Below, piece after piece: positions 33,531-42,539 of a stretch of DNA of 64,000 nt. The DNA comes from Puccinia triticina (lineage: Eukaryota; Basidiomycota; Pucciniomycetes; Pucciniales; Pucciniaceae). The position numbers and the translations under genes were made by a program. The notes beneath the pieces were generated by a model. That model was not told where the DNA came from. It made no database searches and was given only the letters and a program-made list of their open reading frames with translations. Every line of letters begins with the position of its first letter. Within the stretch, counting starts at the first letter, position 1. Location: assembly GCF_026914185.1 (NCBI RefSeq), contig NC_070562.1:6882001-6946000 (forward strand), written 5' to 3'.

Positions 33531-35671
33531 TGACGACCCTCCGCAGAGTCGTCGCGGCCCGTCGCCATACGCGTCAGCACCGCCTTCCTTCCCTTCGCGG
33601 GAAAATCCCGCTCCCATCGCCCTTGATCCGTGGCGCAGAGTGAAATTTCAATCTGGCGTCCCTCTGAGTCGGGCAGCAGAATCTTCTCGCCTCCACGACC
33701 TGAAAATATGAGGGTGGCCTCGAAGTCTATGAGGAAGGGGCGACCTAAGATTAGGGGCCCTGCCGCCTTAGTGATCCAGAAGTGGCAAGACCCGAGGATT
33801 GTCCGCCCAATCTTGATCTGAACGTCTTCCGCAACGCCCACGAGCTCGCACGACTGATTGCCAATGCCGTAAACGGCGGAGCTAAAGTTAACGCGCGGGC
33901 TTATACAAAACTTGTTAGCCATTGCGTCGGAGATCAGGTTCAGTTGGGATCCTGAATCAATGAGAGGGGAAGCCGAACTCTCCTCATCGCCGATCAAGCA
34001 CGGAAGGAAACCCAACGGACACGAGTATAGGCGCGCGTCGCCACCAGAGCCTTCTGTGTCAGGCCCTTCAGCCAAAAGCGTGCCAGAGGACACCTTGAGA
34101 TCTTCAACGCCAATCTCCACGCGCCGCTTGGAGACCCACTTCTTCATTCCCTCCGCCACCAATGGCGAAGACGCCAAGAGTTCAGAAACCGTCACGCCCG
34201 GCACCGGAAGATCGAATATCTTCTTTAACATCCCTTCCACTGCGTGGGGGTGATCCTTGGTAACCCCTCTCTCGAAGCGCACTTTAGGAGCGGGTGATTT
34301 GGATTTGCCCGCTGGTTCCGACGCATCCGCGGTCGAAGGAATCGCGTCCTCAGCCGGAGCAGCGGGGGTTCGCTCAAACAGTTCAGGCTCCTCGTCCATA
34401 TCTTCAACATCAGATTCAGCTGGCGCCTTCGCAGCCTTGCGCGCCGGCTTGCGCGCTGCAGAGGGCGGAACCATCGGAGCCTTGTAGAGATTGGGAGCTT
34501 CGTGCTTCTTCCTCGCGGCGTCGGCCTTGTAGGTCCCAGAGAAGGTCTGAGAAGAGATTGCCGGAGGGTACCAGGGCTTGAGCGCACCGCAAGTGGCACG
34601 GAATTCTGGAGTTTCAGAAGCCACCGCGGCCTTAGGCTGATAAGACGCCACCACGTGCCGAATTGGGCGTGATGAGTCAAAAGGGATCAGCGCGCCGTTT
34701 GGCAAAAAGAAATTGCTGCCCTTCTGCTCGACTAGATTCGCCTCTTTATCCTTGACAAGCTCCATGCAGCGCCCCGTGCCGTGTCCCTCTCGATGACAAT
34801 AGTAGCAAACCAAAGGTCCACGCGGCTCGCGCGGCGTTCCCGGCGCAGGAAGCGCGCCCTTCGTCGCGAACTTCTTTTCCAAGCGTTGCTCAAACGACTG
34901 CAACATCTTGGAGATTTCATCTACGGTCGCAGGAGCCTTATCCGAGACGGAGGCATCCTTCGGCCGTTGATCGTCCTCCATTTTTTGCATGATGTCATTC
35001 GCGGCCTTGAATTCGGATGCGGGAACTGCGACTGGCTCGGGTTTGATCTGCTCAGAGGTAAAAGCCACCTCCTCTTCCATCTCGGATTTTACGGCTGCTC
35101 TGAGCTCACTAAGGACTGGAAGGCGGTACCGCCCGTCCAACGTCTTAACCATCTTCTTCTTCCTGACTAGATAGGACTTGATGCGCTGCTGGAACCCGGA
35201 AGAGAATGAAAAGAAAAAGTGGTCGACGGCTAGGTCCTCCGAAGATAGGTGCTGATAGCGAATCAGATAAGATAGGATGACGTCGAACACGGATTTGAAG
35301 GATCTGTACGCGTCCAACGTTGCGATGCCGCCTTTGGCGGTCCACGAGTCTTTGAGGGCTTGGAGATCCGCGACCGTGTAGCGGACTATATCAACCTGGC
35401 CCCAGCGTTCGAACATCTGTTCGCGGAGCACGGCCCACGACTTCGTCGCGTAGCCGCTCATATCCCACACTGCATCCTGGATGTCCTCGCTCCCGAGGAA
35501 GGAAGGGATCTGGAGGACCTTGTCCTCATCCGACGCGCCATCAAGGTTGGCGGCCAGCTCATACTGGCGAAGAAACGCTTCCACGCGCGTGCCGGTGAAC
35601 TTGAGATTGCGATCTTGAGGTTTGATCTTCACCATCTTACGCGATGGTCCGGATTCTTGAGGTGTATCCAT
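33521..35671 (-). CDS. gag-pro: Gag-protease of the minus-strand Ty3/gypsy element (716 aa)
   Basis: It begins with ATG at 35671 (MDTPQESGPSRKMVK). Residues about 20-240 form the capsid-like domain (FTGTRVEAFLRQYELAAN, later LRTW-like SWAVLREQMFERWG). A zinc knuckle CYYCHREGHGTGRC (C-x2-C-x4-H-x4-C) lies near 290. A Lys/Pro/Ala/Glu-rich linker follows. The aspartic protease has its active site LIDSGSQLNLIS near 571 and the second conserved ILGRPFL near 640. Gag packages the RNA and the protease cuts the polyprotein. The frame is intact and stops at TGA 33523-33521, immediately after the slippery heptamer, so pol is made by -1 frameshifting. Codon use is GC-rich, unlike the AT-rich chromovirus A inserted in its pol. 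Confidence 0.93.
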   Translation of the reverse strand: MDTPQESGPSRKMVKIKPQDRNLKFTGTRVEAFLRQYELAANLDGASDEDKVLQIPSFLGSEDIQDAVWDMSGYATKSWAVLREQMFERWGQVDIVRYTVADLQALKDSWTAKGGIATLDAYRSFKSVFDVILSYLIRYQHLSSEDLAVDHFFFSFSSGFQQRIKSYLVRKKKMVKTLDGRYRLPVLSELRAAVKSEMEEEVAFTSEQIKPEPVAVPASEFKAANDIMQKMEDDQRPKDASVSDKAPATVDEISKMLQSFEQRLEKKFATKGALPAPGTPREPRGPLVCYYCHREGHGTGRCMELVKDKEANLVEQKGSNFFLPNGALIPFDSSRPIRHVVASYQPKAAVASETPEFRATCGALKPWYPPAISSQTFSGTYKADAARKKHEAPNLYKAPMVPPSAARKPARKAAKAPAESDVEDMDEEPELFERTPAAPAEDAIPSTADASEPAGKSKSPAPKVRFERGVTKDHPHAVEGMLKKIFDLPVPGVTVSELLASSPLVAEGMKKWVSKRRVEIGVEDLKVSSGTLLAEGPDTEGSGGDARLYSCPLGFLPCLIGDEESSASPLIDSGSQLNLISDAMANKFCISPRVNFSSAVYGIGNQSCELVGVAEDVQIKIGRTILGSCHFWITKAAGPLILGRPFLIDFEATLIFSGRGGEKILLPDSEGRQIEISLCATDQGRWERDFPAKGRKAVLTRMATGRDDSAEGRHFL

Positions 35672-35891
35672 AATGATCTGGCAAGAAAAGGAAGAGAGAC
35701 GATCGAGGGCGGCTCACGGCTGTGGCAACGTAATGCTTTCGAAAAACAAGTAGTAGAGCCCTCGGAGGTGCACTATTGGGGAGGACTTACTTCTATCTCC
35801 TTGTGCCTCCGCCGCTGAACTCACTAAAAAAAAGGAAAACAGAAAAAAAAGAAACTCGACCGCCAAGCGTCTCGAAACCGTGAAAATTCGG

Positions 35892-35941
35892 CGAGACTGT
35901 AAATCTTGAGGTCGCTGGTTCGATCCCGGCTCGGGGGACCA
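35892..35941 (-). promoter_or_regulatory. Primer binding site: about 50 nt complementary to tRNA-Tyr
   Basis: Two bases inside the 5' LTR, the plus strand reads a tRNA 3' half ending in CCA: the whole anticodon arm (CGAGA-CTGTAAA-TCTTG, anticodon GTA), variable loop, T-arm (GGTTCGATCCC) and acceptor strand (TCGGGGGACCA). The element's sense strand is thus complementary to the 3' 50 nt of tRNA-Tyr, far beyond the 12-18 nt a primer site needs. The CCA shows that the source was a mature tRNA. Confidence 0.85.
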
Positions 35942-35943
35942 AA

Positions 35944-36663
35944 TGTGGAACTCCGTCCGGTGCAGGCCGGCGGCAGTTAGTTGGAGGGGAATGGGGAAAA
36001 GAAGTTTTTATGTGCCCTCCGGGTGATGGTCGGGATGAGCGATGAGGATCGGTTGAGCGATGAGGTTTTTGGGGGGGGGAAATTTTACAACAGCGTTGAG
36101 CGCGCGTCGGCGGTTTTGTTGTTAGAAGGAAGAAAACTTGAAAGATCAATAAGATTCGGAATAGCGCTATGGAGGGCGCCGGATAATGATCAATAAACTC
36201 TGATGGATTCCTGATTGGGATCAGCTAGGTTCCATGCCGCCCCTCGTCTGAGTTCGGGGCTGAACTCAGACTCAGGGAGGCGCAGCGCGCTGCGGACCAG
36301 TCATCACACCCCGCGCGCGCACAAAGACAAAACAAAACAACACAAAACCACAAGCAGGCCACAAAAGAGAACAAACCAAACCCTCCCCACTGAACCCATC
36401 CAAAGCGCGCAGTAGAGAAAAGGAAAATAGAACAGAGGATCCATGAAAAAGAAAACAACAACCTGAGAGAACAAGCAGAACAAACAAAGGAAAGGGTGAT
36501 CCTGAACACGTCTTGAAGGCGCGACGCGCGCCGCGTCGCGAAGATCTTGAAAGGAACTGAGTCTTGAGTCTTGAAGCTTGAATCCTAGGGCACCTTGACC
36601 AGCCGCGCGCCAGCGCGCAATGCTTTGAACTGAGTCTACATCTGTACCATGCGGCACACCACA
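35944..36663 (-). repeat. 5' LTR of the minus-strand retroelement
   Basis: 720 bp with TGTGG...CCACA ends, the partner of 18942-19661. Confidence 0.9.
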
Positions 36664-37439
36664 CCGGCCATTGAAAGGTGACACATATACCCCTTGGTGG
36701 CCTGTCAGTACACCGGCCATCAAGACAAAAACACTGAACTCTTGATGGCCCGTACTGGCCGGCCATCAAGAGCAAAACTCTTTTCTCGATGTGTATACAC
36801 ATCACCCTTGATGGCCCGTCAGTACCGGCCATCAAGAGGAACATAATACACTCTTGATGGCCTGGACTGATCGGTCATTGAGAGGACATGCACATCTCGC
36901 ACAGTGACCCAACTGGTCATTGAGAGCAAAGCGCTTCACTCTTGATGGCCAGTCAGCGCAGGCCATCAAGAGTGTAGTATATTCCTCTTGATGACCGGTA
37001 CTGACGGGCCATCGAGTGGGGTGTGTATTTCCTCTTGATGGCCAATCAGTCCAGGCCATCGATAGTGTATTATGTTCCTCTTGATAGCCGGTACTGACGG
37101 GCCATCAAGGGTGATGTGTATACACATCACCAAGAGAGTTTTGCTCTCAATGACCGGCCAGTACGGGCCTTTGAGAGTTTAGTGTTTTTGTCTCAATGGC
37201 CGGTGTACTGACAGGCCATCAAGGGGTATGTGTATCACCTCTTGATGGCCAGTCAGTAGCGGCCATTGAGAGTATAAATAGTGCTTTACTCTTGCTGGCC
37301 GGTACTGACCGGCCATCGAGAGGGTGTAGGGTGTTCCTCTTGATGGCCGGTACAGACGGGCCATCAAGGGAGCTAGGTGTGTGTGTCCCCTCAATGACCG
37401 GTTAGCACCGGCCATCAAGGGAGTGGTGCTCTCTTGCAC
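36664..37439. repeat. Palindromic array, right part
   Basis: About 18 units such as CTTGATGGCCGGTACTGACG + GGCCATCAAGAGG with spacers like GTGTATACACATCACC. It matches 59935-60656 unit by unit, allowing for substitutions. Confidence 0.85.
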
Positions 37440-37785
37440 CAACGCTGAAACCATTACGCTACATGTAATGTAACGCCGTTACATTTTAGCGTAATTGCAC
37501 GCCAATGAAAAAAATGCCAAAATGTGCATACATCATTCATGGGCCAAGGTGTACCAATGCAGATCATCGGCAAAAAAATTGGTGCCGCGAATACAATCGC
37601 TGTAGCGCATCGAGAAATTGATCGGCTCCGCTAAGTTATTTTTGTATTCTTGTTTTTTATCAGCTCACTGTGCAGTATTCACTTCATACTTCATTTCACA
37701 CCAATACATAAAAATGTAACGGCAATACAAAAAAAATACGTTACAGCCGTTACGCAATACATGGAGCGTAATTGTTTCACCGTTG
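37440..37785. mobile_element. hAT-like MITE in the Harbinger-like element
   Basis: The ends AACGCTGAAACCATTACGCT and the inverse near 37785 (AGCGTAATTGTTTCACCGTTG) pair over about 40 bp. CTTGCACC flanks both sides (8 bp). No coding capacity. Internal GTAACGGCTGTAACG words recur. Confidence 0.6.
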
Positions 37786-37904
37786 CTTGCACCTGCCACT
37801 GAGAATGGCAGGTGACGAAATCCACAACAGGTGACGACACACCCGGGGCGCGAGTTTGAATTTTGTCAGCGCGACGAAATCCGGGTTACGTCAGCTGTTT
37901 GCTG

Positions 37905-37990
37905 GCGGTGTAATGGTTAGTGCTTGCCTGTTGTATGTTTTGCAACATGCAGGTTGCGGGTTCAAGCCTCACTGTGCACCTATTTTGACC
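37905..37990 (+). other. tRNA-like sequence (A-box and B-box) beside the Harbinger-like right end
   Basis: GGTGTAATGGTTAGTGC resembles the D-arm of tRNA-Gln/Glu. About 45 nt later GGTTCAAGCC is a good B-box. The acceptor stem does not pair, so this is not a working tRNA. The first bases overlap the TIR. Confidence 0.45.
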
Positions 37991-38319
37991 TGACACCCTG
38001 GGCAGAAACTGGCATCAGTGGCTGTTTTACATCAACTTGAGCCCAATATGTACTCATATTGAACAAAAAAACCCACAAATAGTCATTTCTCTTGGAAAGT
38101 TACGGCAAAGTTACCCAAATTTGGGCAAACCTGTAACATAACCCATTTTGTTGAAAGCTTCTGGTTAACGTAACTAGAAAATAAACAGCCCTTTTTCTGC
38201 GGCAGATATTGTAACTAAAATCAAGGTATCTGTAACTACTGGGTAACGTAACTTTAAAAGTTATGTTACAGTTACGTTCCCAATTACGGGTAACGTAACG
38301 GCCCACCCTTGTCCAGACC

Positions 38320-38821
38320 CGCGGCCTCTGATCCTCACCGCCCAACGCTGAAGCCCGCGCCGCAAGCCCCCGCACGGCCAAGCCCAGTGTTTGGCCCCAT
38401 CCCGACTGCCCAGAGTGAGTGATGCGCGATATGCCAAGGGCTGGCGCGAGACGCAGACGGGAAGGTCCGCAGGTTAGTTTGCCATCCTGCGCGTGCTGGT
38501 CCAGTGCACCCCATCCACCAACCGTCACCCAGCGGCAGAGATCCAGCCGGGGCGGGGTGGGCTTTGACGGCGGCGGCGCAGCGGTTGGCCCAGCTCCGAA
38601 GCACTGCTTGGTGTCAGGTGCCCGGTCCGGCGAGGACATCGGCCACGGAGCAGGGCAGGGTGGTGTCCGGGGCAAGGAGGGACGATGGGCGCACACTTTC
38701 TGCAGCGACTTGCACACGTCAAGTTTGACAGAAAACCTCCTACAGAGAGTGGCATGGCAGGCCCCTAGAGCATGCCCCGCCGGCCCACCCCATACACATC
38801 CCACACTCCAACACACCGCCC
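38320..38821. other. Older flanking sequence, right side of the nest
   Basis: GC-rich sequence continuing from 18391. Long frames exist on several strands because of composition, but none has a start, splice or domain support. Confidence 0.35.
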
Positions 38822-38826
38822 TCCTG

Positions 38827-39579
38827 TGTACAACAAAGGGTAGTTACTTTTTCATTTAATGCCTTTCTTTGGTCTTCAATTACAAATTGTAAACCAATTG
38901 ATAAATTCTGTCAGCTAGGTAAAAAAGTCAGAGCTTTACTCTAAAAATTGGTGAAAAAAAATACATTTTTGTTAAAAGACTGACTAGATATCCCTGATTC
39001 CATGTCCAATTTTTAGTTACTAGTAAAGTAACTAAAGTGAATAAAAGTTGGACACAGAATCAGAGATATCCAATCAGTCTTTTGACCAAAATCAAAAATT
39101 GTTTCCTCAATTTTTAGAGGAGAGCTCTGACTTTTTGACCTAGCTGACAGAATTTATTGTTTTGCTCCTAGTTTAAATTAAAGACCAAAGAAGAAAAGTA
39201 ACTGATAGTAACTGATAAAGTAACTACCCTTTGTTGCTGTGTAAGGACTCAAACTTGAGTCCTTCACTAATTCTGAGGAGAGTGGGCCCAAAAGGACACA
39301 AGGCTTGGGATGACTCTAGTCCGCGGGCTGATATTGCAAACAAGGGAAAGCTAGCCAGGAGAGATGTGGGAGCAGGGATCTCTCAGTACAACTGGAACAA
39401 GGGAAGAAGGGAAAGAAAGGAAACGCGGAGAGGAAATGAAAGAGATCCTCTTACCTAGCCGGGAGAGATGTGGGAGCAGGGATCTCTTCCGGCTAGGACG
39501 TGGAAAGGAACTTGGGTTGAAGTAGCCTATGAATTGTGACATCTCATTGTGAAACCTCGCGGTGCGCGGGGGCTTCACA
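38827..39579 (-). mobile_element. Solo LTR, split by a hairpin MITE
   Basis: The 340-bp LTR (first four plus-strand bases TGTA at 38827-38830, remainder 39244-39579) belongs to the class at 15782 and 53170: GAGTCCTTACA end, CTAG-type hairpins at 39349-39390 and 39454-39496. The duplication TCCTG flanks it (38822-38826, 39580-39584). No interior remains, so it is a recombination product. Confidence 0.7.
38831..39236. mobile_element. 406-bp hairpin MITE
   Basis: Nearly the whole element is one inverted repeat: CAACAAAGGGTAGTTACTTT at the start, its inverse at the end, and arms of about 190 bp that pair with scattered mismatches. CTGTGTA (7 bp) flanks both sides. Probably hAT-class. Confidence 0.75.
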
Positions 39580-39584
39580 TCCTG

Positions 39585-40443
39585 GTCAGGAAGGAATTGC
39601 AACTCACGTCCAGCGTAATCAATGTGGTTGCATGACACCAGTTGGGTTTAATGAGGTTGAATTTTCAGGCATGTGCGTGGTAGTGTTGATACTGTTGTGG
39701 GGCTGGTAACTGCTCCCTTGCCTGGTTAGGACAGGTGGAAGGGGAGGAGGCGACTGGTGGCTTGCAAGCAGTGGCGCGGTGATTATCGCCATAAAGCTGG
39801 ATTCTCATCCGGATCCGTAGTGGCTGGCATGGTTGCAATAGAGTAATGTATGGTTACAAGGGCCACAGCGTGGCGTTGGCATAGGCAGGAGCAAATGTTC
39901 TGACGTTGGGAGTTTTAGATTTGAGTCAATGGTGAAGAGCTTAAAAGGCAGATAGTTTGGCCGTGAGTTGACTCCCCAGGCGATTGGCAATGCTGCACTT
40001 CCAGCTATCCATCGTCCTCAACCCCTCCGCTGTTGCATGTGCGCAGTCTGAGGGGCAAAGAGTGGGCCCCCCACGGGTCTGCAGCCTTTGCTGCGGGCCG
40101 GGGGCCTTCACGTCCATCACTTTTGACCCGTGCGCTTGACGCGGGCTGGGTGTTGAGCCTGTGAGCACGGCTTTGCCGCTGTTGGAAGGATGGGTTGAGA
40201 ATTTGTTTGTGTCTTTTTTGTGATGGGGAAACTTCAGCTTTTTTTATATATTTTGTTAAAGGGGAAACCCATGATTTTTTTTTCTTCATTTTGTGTAATT
40301 GTAAGGGGAAACCCTTGATCTTGATTTTTTCAATTTTGGAAAAACTGTGTCTTTAATAAACTTGGATAGAGAAAAAAGTATACACTTTGTGAATCAAGCT
40401 CGCTGGCCAGCACTGACTATGATCCCTGTTGATTAAACTAGAT
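39585..40443. other. Stretch without a recognisable gene
   Basis: Unique sequence with a T/A-rich low-complexity part at about 40205-40340. A TTTAATAAACTTGGAT word at about 40351 also occurs near 10760. Nothing coding is convincing. Confidence 0.35.
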
Positions 40444-40749
40444 ATGCAAGAGGAAGGATCATGTTCTACAGCTGGCGGATGTTGTTCACGGCAAAGATTG
40501 AAATCAAGAGGTAAGTCAAAAAACAGCGAGTGTAATTCAAGCGGAGTTTTGATCTCACAGACTCTACTTCTAGAAAGCAATTTCACAAGTAGACCGAGAT
40601 GGATGAAAGAACCCAAAAAAGACTCACAGCTGGAAGAGTGGTTGAACAAGATTTGTAAGTGACTACTCACTTGCAATCACATAATATACCTTTTATTATT
40701 GGCAGCGGTTTCATATAAAATAGCTGAAATAATATGTTTGAAAAAATAA
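40444..40749 (+). CDS. Hypothetical small gene, two exons (84 aa)
   Basis: ATG at 40444 (MQEEGSCSTAGGCCSRQR) opens a frame to 40654, where a GTAAGT donor follows. The acceptor GGCAG at 40701-40705 rejoins in phase, and the frame ends at 40747-40749. A second GTAAGT...CACAG pair at 40511-40560 inside the first exon would lead to an early stop and may not be used. The protein is Ser/Lys-rich, with a WMKEPKKDSQLEEWL segment. I do not recognise it. It might be the first part of the next frame, separated from it by the TAA at 40747 in the same reading frame. Confidence 0.3.
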
Positions 40750-40791
40750 CTCCTTGAAGACAATGAACCATTGGCAACCCAATTGTTCCTA

Positions 40792-41250
40792 ATGAGTGAT
40801 AACAATTATCAAATACTAAAGGGTGATAAAAATTATCAACAACTGCCAGAATACTTCACTGTGTATGCCGCGCAAATCAAATTAGTTGATGAACTGATTA
40901 GTCAGTTCAACGAAGATCTCAAACGGGAACCAGACGGAGTTGCAAGCCAAAAGTTAAGAGAACTAATTTGGCGGGTGATGAAAGAGATTTCTCCGCTGTC
41001 AGGAAAAAACAACAAAGAGCAAGCAAATATTGCAATTTATGCCAAAGCACTATTTAATATTACTTACTTCAAGCCCAATTCTCACAAGACTGCACCAGGA
41101 TTGCTAAAAGATACATTATTGATCATTCGGGCCCACTGGGGTCATATATTTATGTCTTTTACTGCCAAGGAACAAGTTGGTAAATTTTTCCAGCATGTAC
41201 TATCCTTGTGGGATCCCAAAAGCAAATTTCAGGCATTTAAGCCAATCTAG
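40792..41250 (+). CDS. Hypothetical protein, 152 aa
   Basis: ATG at 40792 begins MSDNNYQILKGDKNYQQLPE; the frame ends at 41248-41250. The frame is AT-rich and helical, with IKLVDELISQFNEDL and RELIWRVMKEISPL segments and a conserved-looking W-rich C-terminus (RAHWGHIF). It has no signal peptide and no motif I know. The frame is in phase with the preceding small gene beyond one TAA, so the two may be halves of one decayed gene. It lies just outside the gag-only LTR element. Confidence 0.4.
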   Translation: MSDNNYQILKGDKNYQQLPEYFTVYAAQIKLVDELISQFNEDLKREPDGVASQKLRELIWRVMKEISPLSGKNNKEQANIAIYAKALFNITYFKPNSHKTAPGLLKDTLLIIRAHWGHIFMSFTAKEQVGKFFQHVLSLWDPKSKFQAFKPI

Positions 41251-41510
41251 CAAAACCTCTCAAAGTTCTGTCATTACTATCCACCCACAATGTTCTATAA
41301 TCCATCACCATCACATTCCGTGATTCCACTTCCCTGTTTATCTCCCCATTCAAGACAACCCTTGTCTTTTCCTCTCAAGTGAGATGCACTTGCCCTGTCC
41401 ATCTCAAGTGATGGGCCTTTTTCTGACTGTCTCGGGTGAAATACCCTGTCCTGTTACTGTTCCTGTCTCCTTTACTGTTATCTTTTTCACTTTTCACAGC
41501 CTTCTAGGCC
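41251..41510. other. 3' flank up to the LTR element
   Basis: T/C-rich sequence with CCTGTCC and TGTCTCC words. It ends with the target site AGGCC at 41506-41510. Confidence 0.4.
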
Positions 41511-41836
41511 TGCAAGCGCTTGATTGGAAGTGCTTCACTGAGCGGGGCTAAGGGGCAAGGGACGAGGGCGCAGAATTCTAGAACCTCTGTGTGTATTGCA
41601 AAGGGGATCTAGTTCGGGGGAAGTCTCAGTACTTCACTTGAAATACAACTGATGAAAAGGAGAGAGAGGAAAAGTGGAAGAGAAGGAAGGGGGCCGCACT
41701 CACCTAGTTTGGGGGAAGTCTCAGTACTTCCCTGCCGAACTAGGATAGTGAGAATCTGAGACTAAGTAGGTGGTTGGTGTTGGTCAGTGATCCTCCTGTG
41801 AACCTCTCTGTGAGCTTGCGGGAGCCGCAGCTCACA
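41511..41836 (-). repeat. 3' LTR of the gag-only element
   Basis: It aligns with 57406-57736 at roughly 93-95% by eye, with several small indels, so this element is much older than copy B inside it. Hairpins lie at 41704-41745 and about 41606-41640. Confidence 0.85.
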
Positions 41837-42530
41837 TTCTCCCCCTCTATAGATTGAGCTCACGGGGAGGGGGGGATGGAGACGTCCAAATGGTCGATCT
41901 GGGGAACAGTCACGGTCCTCAAATCGCTTAGTGACGCGGGCTGTAATAATGGGTGTCAGGGGGAAGGGAGCCAATGATTTGTGGGAAGGGGGACTCAATT
42001 TTCTCTTTGACAATCAGTGGGGTGTAGCAGTCTTATCTTGTCAATGCAATCCGATGTTGAGAGCCTTGGCAGGCATGTAAGGGGGTTCAGTGGAGTGACT
42101 GCAAAGGAAGAAAATTGGGGAGTGATCGTGTGAATGAAAGGGGATCAGGAGGAAAGGGGAGTTGGTTGGGGGTGGAGGGAGTGGGTTGGGGGTCTAGTTC
42201 TTGGCGTGTATCGAGGTGGGAAGCGTAAGGAGATCTAATCTAGGCCTAATCACTGGTCTCGGTCTCCGCACTGTTACGATTTGGCCGTGTAAGCTTCTTC
42301 CCTTATGAAGGAGGTGTAGGTTCCTGTGAACTCTAGGGGAATGCAGCACATACCCCGCGTCCTGTTCTAGGATGGTGCCATCAATGAGGGACAACACCAG
42401 GAAAAAAAATAGTCAATTGATGACAAGTGACATCATGCCAGCTCCAGCAGGCTACCCACCATCTACCCACCATCTACCCATCATCTACCCACCATCTAAC
42501 CACTTTCAGAATTTCCACAGGAGATCCTCA
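41837..42530 (-). other. 3' interior of the gag-only element
   Basis: The polypurine tract is at 41837-41851. A 67-codon minus-strand frame at 42194-42397 (DGTILEQDAGYVLHSPRV) has no domain I know. The tetrad CATCTACCCAC repeats at 42463-42500. Confidence 0.4.
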
Positions 42531-42539
42531 GTTTTCACT

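Larger units (their letters stand above)
18942..36663 (-). mobile_element. Minus-strand Ty3/gypsy retroelement, split by chromovirus copy A
   Basis: 720-bp LTRs lie at 35944-36663 (5') and 18942-19661 (3') with ends TGTGG...CCACA. The 4-bp duplication CCGG flanks it (18938-18941, 36664-36667). The uninterrupted empty site survives at 59921-59940. It has a gag-protease frame, a -1 frameshift site, a pol frame and a tRNA-Tyr primer site. The LTRs differ at about four positions by eye. Pol is cut between the second Asp and the Glu of the integrase triad by the insert 20509-30026. Confidence 0.9.
18622..37910. mobile_element. PIF/Harbinger-like TIR element carrying palindromic arrays
   Basis: Terminal inverted repeats of about 130 bp begin CACTGCCAGCAAATAGGTGA at 18622 and end with the inverted CTGTTTGCTGGCGGTG at 37910. 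The 3-bp flank TAA is present on both sides (18619-18621 and 37911-37913). Between the repeats lie arrays of GATGGCCGGT palindromes, a MITE and the minus-strand retroelement. It has no transposase of its own. A related copy starts at 59613. The superfamily is inferred from the TAA duplication. Confidence 0.55.
18392..38311. mobile_element. hAT-like TIR element, split by nested insertions
   Basis: The termini are AAGGGTGGGC at 18392 and GCCCACCCTTG ending at 38311. The 8-bp flank TCCAGACC is present on both sides (18384-18391 and 38312-38319), as expected for hAT. Sub-terminal regions are rich in GTAACGTAAC in both orientations. After removal of the Harbinger-like insert its own length is only about 0.65 kb, so it is a non-autonomous element. 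Confidence 0.65.

Noticed and set aside
37905..37990. A functional tRNA gene
   Set aside because: A- and B-box look right, but acceptor and anticodon stems do not pair well.
38100..38816. 238-codon minus-strand frame
   Set aside because: It crosses the boundary of the hAT-like element and is explained by GC-rich composition; no domain.
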